Positions 31,779 to 39,180 are shown, numbered from the stretch's first letter. The stretch: 39,300 nucleotides of DNA from Roseomonas populi (GCF_024594815.1 NZ_JANJOU010000043.1:1-39300); one strand, 5' to 3'. Translations and numbers: made by a program. The notes: generated by a model not told the origin, from the letters alone.

Positions 31779-31949
31779 TCAGCCCTCCTTGGAGGAAGCG
31801 GGAACGCCCAGTAGGCCGCGGACGGTATCGGCCACCTTGTGGACGGTATCCGACCAGCGGGCCGGCTCCTGCTCATCCTTACGGGCAGCGTGTGGATGGT
31901 GCTTGCCATCTGCCTCGATCGGGCGCGCGAAATAGCCGGCCTTCGCCAT
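31779..31949 (-). CDS. Small hypothetical protein (56 aa)
   Basis: From ATG 31949, with an AGGGAG ribosome-binding site nine nt upstream, the product begins MAKAGYFARPIEADGKHHPH and ends DTVRGLLGVPASSKEG. A histidine-rich start and the amphipathic helix WSDTVHKVADTVRGLLGV are visible. The sequence has normal codon use and is more protein-like than the overlapping plus-strand frame. I do not recognise a family. It stands upstream-adjacent to nothing on its own strand. Confidence 0.55.
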   Translation of the reverse strand: MAKAGYFARPIEADGKHHPHAARKDEQEPARWSDTVHKVADTVRGLLGVPASSKEG

Positions 31950-32076
31950 GTGGGATCTCCCTGGAGGTTCCGCGGTAACGCGATGAAGGAGAGCGGGTTA
32001 GAAGTCGCAGCGATGCGGGCTGGTTCGGCACAGCGTGCCGGTATGCGAGCTTTCTAGGATGCTTGACGCGTCCGCC

Positions 32077-32535
32077 TTACCGACGCGCTGGACGGAATTG
32101 CCGAGCATAGGCTGCGCCCACCTTCGCCAGGGTGTCCATCAGCAGAGCGGCCACCTTCTCCAGCGCCACCAACTCGGCCCGGGGCACCTCATCGGCCAGC
32201 CTCTCCATCACCACCCGCAGCGCCTCGCGCGGAGTTTCGCGAGGCACCCGCACTTCGCCCTGTGTCAGAGTGTCCACGGTTGATCGGTAGCGGCCGTATC
32301 CATCGTCAATATCGGGGCCGCGCAAGCGAAGCTCTGCCGGGAAAAGGCACGCCGCCCAGCGGTCGCGGCTTGGGCTGGCGTCAACGAAGATGGTCACCTC
32401 TGCCAGTCGCTCAGGCACCACGGCAGGATGGGTTCGGTAGACTGCCAAGCAAGGCCGATATCCAGGCAGGCCTTCCCTCATTGCTTCCCCGGTCCAGGCG
32501 GGGATCTCCAGGGCGCAGGAGTGGATGGGCGACAC
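32077..32535 (-). CDS. Hypothetical protein (152 aa), third gene of the partition operon
   Basis: Unrecognised. It starts MSPIHSCALEIPAWTGEAMR and has central strands (VTIFVDASPSRDRWAACLFP), then TVDTLTQGEVRVPRETPREA, and ends with a helix (LVALEKVAALLMDTLAKVGA). Its start lies 2 nt after the stop of the ribbon-helix-helix gene, so it is co-transcribed with parA and its partner. I know of no partition role for such a protein. The gene could serve plasmid copy control or be a passenger. Confidence 0.65.
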   Translation of the reverse strand: MSPIHSCALEIPAWTGEAMREGLPGYRPCLAVYRTHPAVVPERLAEVTIFVDASPSRDRWAACLFPAELRLRGPDIDDGYGRYRSTVDTLTQGEVRVPRETPREALRVVMERLADEVPRAELVALEKVAALLMDTLAKVGAAYARQFRPARR

Positions 32536-32537
32536 GT

Positions 32538-32930
32538 CTAACCCTTCCTCGGCCGCGGCGGGCTGTAGCGTTCCAAGTGCCGTTCCCCGCGCTCCTCCAG
32601 AATGCGGTCCAAGCCCATCAGGATCAGCTCATGGACAGAGGGCACGTCCAGATCCAGCGCCAACCGCTTCACCCACTTATGCTCCTCCGGGAAGAGGTAA
32701 ACGGTGGTGCCGATCGTGGCGGCCTTGATGCCGCCCGGACTCGCCGAAGCCGGGGCGGGCATAGGTGGCGAGGAAGTCGGGGCAGGAAGCGGGATGCTTG
32801 AACGTCGCAGCTGGGCCTGCGCCAGCGCTGGGCGGGGCAGATTTTCAACGGGCGTGGAGCGCGCAGGTGCTGCGCCAGGCCGGGCCAGTAAGCCGGAGGC
32901 AACGGCAGACGGGCGGGGCTTGGTTGCCAT
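32538..32930 (-). CDS. Ribbon-helix-helix-like DNA-binding protein, probable ParA partner
   Basis: A 130-residue protein with a disordered, Pro/Ala-rich N-terminal 70 residues and a C-terminal domain. The domain pattern is strand TTVYLFPEEHKWV, helix VKRLALDLDVPSVHELILMG, helix LDRILEERGERH, as in ribbon-helix-helix proteins that dimerise on operator or centromere DNA. Small RHH proteins with flexible N termini (ParG-like) partner with short ParA ATPases in type Ib partition systems. It starts 4 nt after the parA stop, which supports that pairing. The palindromic TCCTAGGA sites nearby are candidate targets. The role is inferred from fold pattern and context. Confidence 0.65.
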   Translation of the reverse strand: MATKPRPSAVASGLLARPGAAPARSTPVENLPRPALAQAQLRRSSIPLPAPTSSPPMPAPASASPGGIKAATIGTTVYLFPEEHKWVKRLALDLDVPSVHELILMGLDRILEERGERHLERYSPPRPRKG

Positions 32931-32934
32931 GATC

Positions 32935-33600
32935 CTAGGACGCCTTCACGCCAGCGCGCTTGCGGGATAGGCGCGCTAGGTCAGCCGCCACGAACTTCCA
33001 GAGGGCGGCCACCTCTTCGGCAGCCTTGGACTTCGGCGCGGCCTCGGTGGCGGTCCGCCCCGACGCCGCCGCCACCGGGAAGTCCGCTCGGATGCGGATG
33101 GCCGGCGCGACCCGGCCGCGCTGGGCCAGGACCGGCACCGCGTCATCCAGCAGGCGGGACTTCCCGGGCGGCGCCTGGGTGACGACGAAGGCGAAGGGGC
33201 GCCCCACCTCCTCCACCACGTCCAGCACCCCTGCCAACGCGTCCAGGTCGTCAGTCGTTGGCCGGGTGGGGAGCAGGATCAGGTCAGCCGCCCGCATCAC
33301 GTCGGCGAAGAAGGAATGCAGGGACGGCGGCACGTCCACGATGCAGAGGTCCACCCGGGCCGCGCGCAGCTCGCCCAGGGCAGCCGCCAGCGCCTCCGGG
33401 GGAGGGAAGGCCAGGCCGGGGTTCGGCTCGCCCTCCATCCCCTCGGTGCGGCGGTTCCACCAGCCGCGGAGCGTACCTTGCGGATCCAGGTCCACAAACA
33501 CCACCCGCTGCCCGGCCGCGGCGGCTGACACGCCCAGCTCGCAGGCAAGGGTGATCGCGCCCACCCCGCCCTTCTGCTTCGCCACCATCACCACGCGCAT
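32935..33600 (-). CDS. parA: ParA-like partition ATPase with altered Walker A motif
   Basis: A 221-residue MinD/ParA-type protein of the short (type Ib) class. It starts MRVVMVAKQKGGVG and has Walker A' and B regions (VVFVDLDPQGTLRGW, DLCIVDVPPSL) and the ParA-typical LILLPTRPTTDDLDALAG. Such ATPases position plasmids with a DNA-binding partner. The odd feature is KGGVGAIT where KGGVGKT[TS] is expected: Ala replaces the conserved P-loop lysine at residue 15, and Ile the following Thr. The codons GCG-ATC are clean, with no frameshift. The signature Lys of the first KGG is kept. ATP hydrolysis should be lost or impaired unless another residue compensates. The start is set by homology; the upstream frame to 33858 is non-homologous. 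Confidence 0.85.
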   Translation of the reverse strand: MRVVMVAKQKGGVGAITLACELGVSAAAAGQRVVFVDLDPQGTLRGWWNRRTEGMEGEPNPGLAFPPPEALAAALGELRAARVDLCIVDVPPSLHSFFADVMRAADLILLPTRPTTDDLDALAGVLDVVEEVGRPFAFVVTQAPPGKSRLLDDAVPVLAQRGRVAPAIRIRADFPVAAASGRTATEAAPKSKAAEEVAALWKFVAADLARLSRKRAGVKAS

Positions 33601-33662
33601 GTTCTGGCCCTCCACGGCAGGCAGGAACCTAGCGACCAGGGGCGACGGGGCGCTATGGCCCC

Positions 33663-33678
33663 AGCGTCCTAGGACGCT
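33663..33678. promoter_or_regulatory. 16-bp palindrome upstream of parA, operator/centromere candidate
   Basis: AGCGTCCTAGGACGCT is a perfect palindrome 63 bp before the parA ATG. The core TCCTAGGACGC recurs at 32933-32943, at the parA stop. The position suits a site for the ribbon-helix-helix partner. Confidence 0.5.
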
Positions 33679-33856
33679 AGGGGAGGATGGTGGGCCGTGT
33701 GACTGGCGTTTTCTCCCTAAACTCGGCCGCTCCCTTTCAGGGCGGCCTTTTCTTTGCGCCAGCGCCGGAGCGTTCTGAACATCATCATTGCACAATCGGA
33801 ATTGATTACGCCGCTTCAGGTCAGGGCGCGATGACGTTGGGTGAGCAGATGACCAC

Positions 33857-34054
33857 ATGCCCGATCCCCCTCCCGAAGATCCGGCTGCCCTCGCCCGTCA
33901 GCGACTAGACGACATACTGTATGAGGCTTGGTGCCTCATGGCCTTCCTGCCCAGTCTCTGGTTTCCACCATCTTGGCCCTGGTGGCCAGATACGGAGGAG
34001 CAGCTCCGGCGAGAAGCGGTCAACGATCCTGGCCCGATCTCGCCCGACAACTGA
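33857..34054 (+). CDS. Small Trp/Pro-rich hypothetical protein (65 aa)
   Basis: Unrecognised. The product starts MPDPPPEDPAALARQRLDDI and contains a hydrophobic aromatic run (AWCLMAFLPSLWFPPSWPWW) that may sit at a membrane, followed by a polar tail. The start ATG 33857 is preceded by GTGAGCAG. It is divergent from parA and ends 6 nt before the convergent gene at 34061. No function is apparent. Confidence 0.5.
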   Translation: MPDPPPEDPAALARQRLDDILYEAWCLMAFLPSLWFPPSWPWWPDTEEQLRREAVNDPGPISPDN

Positions 34055-34060
34055 GCGGCC

Positions 34061-34270
34061 CTAGCTCCAGAGATCTGCCTGGGCTTTCTCCAGCCGCTCC
34101 GCGAGTTCTTGATAGGCGGCCCGCTCTGCCAGCGAATACGTCGGCTCGGTCGCGCCGCGGCGCATAGCCTTCAGAGCGGCTGGCCCCTTGTAAGGCAGAT
34201 CCTTCGGCGAGAGCAGGAGTGCTCGCACGGCTTCCCGCTTCCGGAGGCGAGCGTCGGGATGGTCGGCCAT
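34061..34270 (-). CDS. Small hypothetical protein (69 aa)
   Basis: Unrecognised. From ATG 34270 it begins MADHPDARLRKREAVRALLL and continues with the predicted helix SLAERAAYQELAERLEKAQA. It is rich in Arg, Ala and Glu and is likely all-helical. An ATG two codons upstream (34276) is possible. Codon use and helical pattern support a real gene. It is convergent with the gene ending at 34054. Confidence 0.55.
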   Translation of the reverse strand: MADHPDARLRKREAVRALLLSPKDLPYKGPAALKAMRRGATEPTYSLAERAAYQELAERLEKAQADLWS

Positions 34271-34548
34271 GAGCAACCCGTTCGAGCGCGTGACGGTGCT
34301 GGAGCTGCAGCTCTTGTGCCGACGCGAGTGGCGTTGAGGGAAGCGGCGGGCTGGCCGTAAGGGGAGCGACCCCAGGGGGACCGGATTGCCGGCCCCACCT
34401 CCGGGGCCGCCCGCACGCGACCAGCCATCAACGGCTTGTGCCAGTTAATGGTTGCTTTGACAGCCGCCGAAGCTGTCGGTTCTTGTGCAGGAACTCTGCC
34501 TGCCGCGCCGCCGTTTCGTCTTGGATACGGTGAAAGGGGCGGGGCTGG

Positions 34549-34962
34549 GTGCTGGAATGGTTCAGGGCATGGCGTGAGCGCCGAGCCGCGTTTCGGATGG
34601 GGCGTGAGGCAGGCCGTGTGCTGGTGGATCGCGTGGACGCGTACCTTGAACTGCGGGAGCCGGAGTTGGCGGCGAAGTTGCTGGAAGCGCTTCGGAACGG
34701 GCTGCTGACCATCCACGGTGAGCTGGGCGCAGCCTCAGCAGAGATGGCGCAGGTGGAACTGCGCATCTTCCACGACCAGCTCGACACCTACCCGGAGGGC
34801 CTGCTGGAAGAGCTGCGGCTGCGCCTCCAGGAAGCGGAGGTGCTTGGCGTCCGGGAGGCTGTGGAGCGGCATATCCGCCACCGGGCCGCAGGGGAGGTGA
34901 CGCGGCTAATGCTGGAGGCGGGGGTGATAGCGACAGGAGCCTCGGCCGGCACTGCGAAGTAG
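34549..34962 (+). CDS. Hypothetical helical protein (137 aa)
   Basis: Unrecognised. From GTG 34549, with GGGGCGGGG before it, the product begins MLEWFRAWRERRAAFRMGRE and is helical nearly throughout (LELREPELAAKLLEALRNGL, then AEMAQVELRIFHDQLD and EELRLRLQEAEVLGVREAVE). It has no signal peptide or strong TM segment. The pattern is consistent with a small cytosolic helical-bundle protein of plasmid or phage origin. Longer minus-strand frames over the same DNA look like shadows. No neighbour points to a role. Confidence 0.6.
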   Translation: MLEWFRAWRERRAAFRMGREAGRVLVDRVDAYLELREPELAAKLLEALRNGLLTIHGELGAASAEMAQVELRIFHDQLDTYPEGLLEELRLRLQEAEVLGVREAVERHIRHRAAGEVTRLMLEAGVIATGASAGTAK

Positions 34963-35122
34963 CCACGTCGCGTCAGGCGTCCCGGTCAGCCTTCTCTGCG
35001 GCCTCGCCGGTTCCACCTCCGCTCCACCTCGTCGCGATGCGTCATGCAGGCCCATAGTCCCGGCTCCCCGAGCATGAAGTCGCCCCCGAACCCGAACCCC
35101 GCCCCGGCCTCAGGAGGACTTC

Positions 35123-35311
35123 GTGGAGGCCGTAGCAATCGGGGAAGTCCCTGACGACTGGCCTGCAGAAGAGGTCCGGATCCTGCACTGGCCCGATGCA
35201 CCATGGCGCGCAGCTCGGGAACTGACCCACCGCGAACGGGCGGGCAGCCCAGCCGGTAGCACGTCGGCATTCCCTCCCAAACGAGAACCGCCCCTTGCGG
35301 AGGAGCCATGA
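35123..35311 (+). CDS. Possible small protein (62 aa)
   Basis: From GTG 35123, with GGAGGA 7 nt upstream, the product begins MEAVAIGEVPDDWPAEEVRI and continues LHWPDAPWRAARELTHRERA. The first 40 residues look like a small folded domain; the rest is Pro/Ser-rich. Longer minus-strand frames (34986-35413) compete for the same DNA, and one ends with plausible residues, so the call is weak. Unknown function. Confidence 0.35.
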   Translation: MEAVAIGEVPDDWPAEEVRILHWPDAPWRAARELTHRERAGSPAGSTSAFPPKREPPLAEEP

Positions 35312-35364
35312 CGGGCGGATCCCGGCATGGACACCAAAGCCAAAGGCGAAGGGCGCTTCGCATC

Positions 35365-35512
35365 GCGCACTAAAGTTTCTTAATCGGGGGGCTATAAATT
35401 CCGACGCAATCAAGAGTTATCATTAGGTATTCATTGCCGATGCGTAGTACAGGAAAGTCGCGTTGGTTCTGCTTCCCGAAAAATATCCGTAAATCGAGAG
35501 TGCCTTTCACCT
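35365..35512. promoter_or_regulatory. AT-rich leader of the XRE gene, probable promoter
   Basis: About 150 bp of clearly lower GC than the rest of the window, with TATAAATT near 35391 and ATCAAGAGTTATCATTAG just after 35408. It lies directly upstream of a helix-turn-helix regulator gene. It is the likely promoter and autoregulation region; no clear operator dyad was found. Confidence 0.45.
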
Positions 35513-36052
35513 ATGGATGCTTTCTCCAGTAAGCCTATCGCAGCGCCTGCAACGGAGGCCGTTGGCCTACCTGCCCCCCCTGGGACGAGGATCTTGGCCC
35601 AGATTGCTGAGCAGGAAGATCGCGCAGCCAAGTTGACGGACAGCCTGGACCTTCAGCGGCAACGCGCTCTGACCACCAGTACCCAGCGCTCCCCTATGGC
35701 GTCCGACACTGCCGTGGGCCGCGAAATCCGGGAACTCCGCCGGGTACAGAGGAGGACGCAGAAGGAGTTGGCGAGGATGGTGGGGGTTACAGGGGCCCAG
35801 CTGCATCGCTACGAGACGGGTACCACCAGAATTGCGGCTAGCCGGCTGATCGCCATCGCGAATGCGTTGGACGTCCGCCCCGACGTGCTGATCGCTGCCG
35901 GCTCCGCCCAAGGTGCTCCGACACTGCCCGCAGTGGCACTGTCCTCCAGCGCCGGCGACGACATCGCCGAGTTGCTTCAGGTCTTCTGCACCATCACCGA
36001 TCCAAAGCATCGCAGCGCGCTGATTGCGGTAGCCAGGATGATGGCTGGGTAG
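35513..36052 (+). CDS. XRE-family helix-turn-helix regulator
   Basis: A 179-residue regulator. The HTH_3-type domain spans about 68-127: VGREIRELRRVQRRTQKELA, then VGVTGAQLHRYETG, and SRLIAIANALDVRPDVLI. A 40-residue C-terminal extension (ELLQVFCTITDPKHRSALIA) resembles the tail seen on alphaproteobacterial plasmid and phage XRE proteins, with a helix that could mediate dimerisation. The first 60 residues are not conserved-looking. ATG 35696 (MASDTAVGREIRELR) is an alternative start giving 118 residues, but ATG 35513 is placed well after the AT-rich leader. It probably controls its own promoter and local plasmid functions. Confidence 0.82.
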   Translation: MDAFSSKPIAAPATEAVGLPAPPGTRILAQIAEQEDRAAKLTDSLDLQRQRALTTSTQRSPMASDTAVGREIRELRRVQRRTQKELARMVGVTGAQLHRYETGTTRIAASRLIAIANALDVRPDVLIAAGSAQGAPTLPAVALSSSAGDDIAELLQVFCTITDPKHRSALIAVARMMAG

Positions 36053-36189
36053 GTGACCTCATCACCACCAGGGCGGCACTGCACAGCCGCGTTCCTGCAC
36101 CGTCATGGCATGACCCTGCTCGGCAGATGGACCTCTCGCCCGAACGCCGCCCCTGCAGCCTCTGACGCCAGCCTGAAGGAGGGCATTCC

Positions 36190-36549
36190 GTGCCGCACCG
36201 AGTAAGGCCAGCCCGCCCCTTCGCCTACACCTGCTCCAGGTGCGGTGGAGCGATGCGCAACGGCGAGGGCGAGAACGGGCCGTGGTTCCATAGTTCCATC
36301 GGGCACGAGTTCTCGGCGGCCGACATGGACGTGCGGACGATGGACATGGTGGATGCCGCCCTGGCATCGGCGCTGCGCGTCCTGGACGAGCGGGTAGCCC
36401 TGTGCGGCGATTTTGCCGATGCGGCGGCCCGGGCGGATGACCCTGATCGTCGAGATCACTGGCTGGAACTGATGGAAGAGGTTGAATTGAAGGCCAAGGT
36501 GGTGGCCGGCCTTATCAACCGAGGCTGGCCAGATCCGTCGGGAGAGTAG
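36190..36549 (+). CDS. Zinc-ribbon protein resembling the C-terminal tail of CheB-type proteins
   Basis: A 119-residue protein. The N-terminal zinc-ribbon-like part reads FAYTCSRCGGAMRNGEGENG, then FHSSIGHEFSAADMD. The C-terminal helix pair contains VDAALASALRVLDERVALCG and a second helix (ELMEEVELKAKVVAGLINRG). This order, YTCxxCxG, GHxF/YS, then a long helix with ALxxALRxLEER, is what I associate with the tail fused to chemotaxis-type CheB methylesterases in alphaproteobacteria. Here it stands alone without the methylesterase domain. In the fused forms a Cys replaces one Ser before GH, so zinc binding may be weakened. Unknown function; it may be a detached regulatory module. Confidence 0.6.
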   Translation: MPHRVRPARPFAYTCSRCGGAMRNGEGENGPWFHSSIGHEFSAADMDVRTMDMVDAALASALRVLDERVALCGDFADAAARADDPDRRDHWLELMEEVELKAKVVAGLINRGWPDPSGE

Positions 36550-36571
36550 GCGGGCTCTGGGGCGCTGCTGG

Positions 36572-36751
36572 CTACGTCCGGCTCCTCTCTACGATCCGGC
36601 GGAGAGCTGCAGCGCCATTCAGATCCTGTCTGGCTTGCCCTGTATGGCCCGAGCGCATGGACAGCCGGCATTCTTCCAGGAGGCGCAGGATCATCCGCTC
36701 CAGCGCTCCCGTACTGTCGTCATCCATCATCAAGCCGTCTTGGGCTCTCAT
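36572..36751 (-). CDS. Small hypothetical protein (59 aa), overlapping pair member
   Basis: Starts at ATG 36751, which overlaps the stop of the upstream gene (ATGA). The product begins MRAQDGLMMDDDSTGALERM and ends GAAALRRIVERSRT. An acidic start is followed by helices (LERMILRLLEECRLSM and LNGAAALRRIVERS). The coupled start makes it likely to be translated with its partner. No family recognised. Confidence 0.5.
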   Translation of the reverse strand: MRAQDGLMMDDDSTGALERMILRLLEECRLSMRSGHTGQARQDLNGAAALRRIVERSRT

Positions 36752-36927
36752 GGCCAGGGTCGCACGATGGCGGAGGTCGAGGCCAGCAGATGACGTGACT
36801 GGGCGATGCGCTCCGCGGAAGCGGACAGCATCTCTACATCCCTGCCAGACAGGGCTATGGCAGTTGTTGTGGCAACTTGGCTGACGAGGCGCCGCGCTTC
36901 CAATCGTAGCAATCGCTCGGCGTACAT
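36748..36927 (-). CDS. Small hypothetical protein (59 aa), overlapping pair member
   Basis: From ATG 36927 the product begins MYAERLLRLEARRLVSQVAT and continues as amphipathic helices (GRDVEMLSASAERIAQSRHL). Its TGA overlaps the ATG of the next gene, so the pair forms a minus-strand unit. A perfect ACTCAC-ATC-GTGAGT dyad lies 8 bp upstream of the start. No family recognised; a small helical regulator or antitoxin-like protein is possible but not supported. Confidence 0.5.
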   Translation of the reverse strand: MYAERLLRLEARRLVSQVATTTAIALSGRDVEMLSASAERIAQSRHLLASTSAIVRPWP

Positions 36928-36934
36928 GGGCAGC

Positions 36935-36949
36935 ACTCACATCGTGAGT
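36935..36949. promoter_or_regulatory. Dyad ACTCAC-ATC-GTGAGT upstream of the small gene pair
   Basis: A perfect 6-bp inverted repeat with a 3-bp spacer in the 29-bp gap between two minus-strand genes. It could be an operator for the downstream pair or the terminator stem of the upstream gene. No T-run. Confidence 0.45.
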
Positions 36950-36956
36950 ATGCAGA

Positions 36957-37370
36957 CTAATCCTGCCGAGCCTCAGCAGGCATCACTTCCTCGGCAGGAG
37001 GATCTAGCACTGGGACCTGCGTTCGGGGCGGGAGCCAGGGATAGACCGGCAGGTCGAGTAATGCTCTGGAGCGTGCGATGGCGTCCCGAGTGCTCCGCTT
37101 GATGTCAAAAGCTAAATTGGAACCGGAGCGCTTTTCCATAGCCCAGAGAGCCACAGGAGGCAGAATTCCGCCATAATGCATGTTGACGAAGCCAAGGGCG
37201 GCGAACCCTCCGATAACCCGGAGTATGCCGCCGACCTGCGCCAGCATCTCCCGCGCCACCTTCACCCGCCGGGCGGTGGCGGGATCCAACGGACGCTCCC
37301 GGTGTTGGGGCCGCAGCCCTGCCCGCCCGGCGCGCATCCGGGCGGCGTCGGAGGCCAAGAGGGAAGCCAT
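36957..37370 (-). CDS. Hypothetical protein (137 aa) with one hydrophobic segment
   Basis: Unrecognised. From ATG 37370 it begins MASLLASDAARMRAGRAGLR. A helix (TARRVKVAREMLAQVG) runs into a hydrophobic stretch (GILRVIGGFAALGFVNMHYG, then ILPPVALWAM) that could be a membrane helix or buried core. The tail (VYPWLPPRTQVPVLDPP) is Pro-rich. The frame opens further to 37532 without homology-like content. It is divergent from the 45-residue membrane peptide at 37444. Function unknown. Confidence 0.55.
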   Translation of the reverse strand: MASLLASDAARMRAGRAGLRPQHRERPLDPATARRVKVAREMLAQVGGILRVIGGFAALGFVNMHYGGILPPVALWAMEKRSGSNLAFDIKRSTRDAIARSRALLDLPVYPWLPPRTQVPVLDPPAEEVMPAEARQD

Positions 37371-37443
37371 GGTATCGCGGCTTCGTGCGTTGTTATGCTG
37401 CACTGCAACACGACATTCTGGAGAGGCAAAGGGAGGATCAAAA

Positions 37444-37581
37444 ATGGAGATTGTACCTATGTTCCAAATCATCTTCCTTTCTGCTGTCGTGGTACTTGTG
37501 GTGGCCCAGGTTGCCGTGCGGGCAGCCGTCAACAGGTCTCCGTCGCTGAGCGGAATGCCGCAGTCTCGTTGGGCTGATTAA
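37444..37581 (+). CDS. Small single-TM membrane protein (45 aa)
   Basis: ATG 37444 is preceded by a strong ribosome-binding site (GGGAGGATC). The product begins MEIVPMFQIIFLSAVVVLVV, giving one transmembrane helix of about 22 residues, and ends in a short polar tail (RSPSLSGMPQSRWAD). The DNA around the start is AT-richer than average. Small membrane proteins of this size are easily missed by length cut-offs. It might be a holin-like or regulatory peptide, but nothing proves this. Confidence 0.55.
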   Translation: MEIVPMFQIIFLSAVVVLVVAQVAVRAAVNRSPSLSGMPQSRWAD

Positions 37582-37615
37582 GGAATTAGCGGGGGCTCTG
37601 GCTGACTGTTCGCGG

Positions 37616-38027
37616 TCACGCCGCCACCTCCGGCACCAGCCGCGCCAAGTCGGCGCGCAGGTTCTCGGCCAAGGCCTTCTCTCCGGCGCCCGATCCCGCG
37701 CACGGCCAGCGCGACCTGTTCAGCCTTCACGGCCACGCCCACCATCCCGGCCGCTGGTGTCTCGGCCATCTGGAAGAGGACGGCTTCCCAGGCGTCCAGG
37801 GCGCTCTCCTGGGCGGCCTCCGCGACAGCCTGCGCCTCGCTGCTGGTGAAGTCGCGCCCGGCGTCTATGGCGCAGAGCTCGTGCCATTGGCCGGCCCGTG
37901 CCAGCGCCGCCTTGAGCGCCAGCAGCCGGGCGTCATTCGCCGGCAGAGAGAGGGCGGGCGCCCCCTCCCCCGCGATGCCGGCCCCCGCCACCGCAGCGAC
38001 GCCGGCCAAGATACTGCGCCGGCTCAT
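37616..38027 (-). pseudogene. Twin-arginine-signal small protein gene with a 3' frameshift
   Basis: Starts at ATG 38027, overlapping the upstream gene stop (ATGA). The product begins MSRRSILAGVAAVAGAGIAG, a twin-arginine-type export signal. It then reads LKAALARAGQWHELCAIDAG and AAQESALDAWEAVLFQMAET. After VALAVRG (about 37700) the current frame turns Arg-rich and runs to 37578, while the neighbouring frame gives GEKALAENLRADLARLVPEV and a stop at 37616, clearly the original C terminus. I infer a single-base indel near 37685-37700, or a sequencing error. The family is unrecognised. It is a common plasmid/phage-type protein in my memory, but no function is known. Confidence 0.6.
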
Positions 38028-38154
38028 GCCCGCGCCTCCGGGATAGCGTACTCGGCGCCCAGCACCGCGGCGATGTCGCGCCCCATGGCCCACCATGCAC
38101 ATTGGGCTCCGGACACAGCCGCAGCTGCGGCACTCCACCAGCAAATGGCGGAGC
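38024..38154 (-). pseudogene. 3' remnant of a gene interrupted by the IS481 element
   Basis: About 43 codons (AAVSGAQCAWWAMGRDIAAV, then LGAEYAIPEARA and stop) directly beyond the IS481 left end at 38155. The stop overlaps the ATG of the twin-arginine protein, so it was the upstream partner in an operon. The 5' part is not visible beyond the element at 39174 onward. The frame happens to be open across the IS end. Confidence 0.45.
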
Positions 38155-39117
38155 TGTTTGGTCCCGGGATGAGGTGGTGCGGGTTGATGGTGAAGGTGGT
38201 GGGGTCCTTCGTCCAGGCGTCGCAGACGGCCTGGAAGGGCGTTCGCCATCGGAGCGCCTTGAGGTGCTTGGCAAAGTTGTAGGCCCGAACAAAGGCCAGG
38301 ACATGCGCCTGCAAGGCGGCCAGGTCGGGGTAGTGGAAAGCCTTGATGGTCCCGTCCTTGTCCGTGCGGTTCATCCGCTCGGCCTGACCGTTGGTCCAGG
38401 GATGGTAGGGCTTGGTGAGCCGGTGCTCGATGCCGTGTTCCCAGCAGACGCGATCGAAGGCATGTCCACGGTAGCGGGCGGTTGGCCCGCAGCGGTGTCG
38501 CGCGGTGCGTCGGCGAAGGCGATGCCGTTGTCCGTCAGCACGGCGCGGAGTTGATAGGGGAATGCGGCCAGGGCGCCCCTCAGGAAGGCCGCCCCGATCG
38601 CCATGGTCGAGCGGTCGTGGAACTCGGCATAGGAAAACTTTGTGACCCGGTCGATAGCGAGGAACATGTTCAGTTTGCCGTCGGCGAGGCGCAGTTCGCA
38701 GGCGTCGATATGAACGAAGCCGATCTCAGTCTCGGCGAAGCGGCCGCGTTTGGAGGCCTTCTCCTCTCCCTGTGGCAGGCGGGAGATTCCGTGCCGGACC
38801 AAACAGCGGTGCAGGGCCGAGCGGGACAGCGTCGGGATGGTCTCCCTCAGGCACCCCAAGGCGTCGTCGAGCGGCAGAAGAGTGCGGCGGCGGAACTCGA
38901 CGACGATGGCCTCCTCGGCCTCGGTAAGAACGGTGCTGCGCGCCTGACGCGGCGCCATCGGCGCGTCCGCAGTGCCGGTGCGCCCCCGCCATTTCGCGAC
39001 AGTCCTGGGGTTCAGGCGGTATTGGGCGGCGAGAGCGCTGCCCGACGCTTGCGACGCCTGGAGCTCGGCTCGAACTCGCGGCGTCGTTCGGGCTGAGCCG
39101 TGAAGACCTGCTGCCAT
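38155..39117 (-). pseudogene. IS481-family transposase with a -1 frameshift
   Basis: The N-terminal helix-turn-helix (ASGSALAAQYRLNPRTVAKW) and the rve catalytic domain (GFVHIDACELRLADGK with the first Asp, VLTDNGIAF with the second) read in one frame from ATG 39117. At about 38462 the sequence GACATGCC replaces an expected GACCATGCC. The rest (HPWTNGQAERMNRT with the catalytic Glu, then IKAFHYPDLAALQAHV) is in another frame, ending at the left IS end. With the Glu out of frame the protein is dead unless frameshifting occurs. The family match is clear from the PWTNGQAERMNRT and TDNG motifs. Confidence 0.82.
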
Positions 39118-39173
39118 AGGGCATCCTCCCCCTCGCGGCTCAAGGATGCACCACTACTCCCCGGGACTGCACA
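38155..39173 (-). mobile_element. IS481-family insertion sequence (about 1.02 kb)
   Basis: The ends are TGT...ACA, with partial inverted repeats. The left end is TGTTTGGTCCCGGGATGAGG and the reverse complement of the right end is TGTGCAGTCCCGGGGAGTAG; both then carry GTGGTGC. The transposase inside is frameshifted. No target duplication is evident (GCGGAGC and CCTAGCA flanks). Confidence 0.75.
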
Positions 39174-39180
39174 CCTAGCA

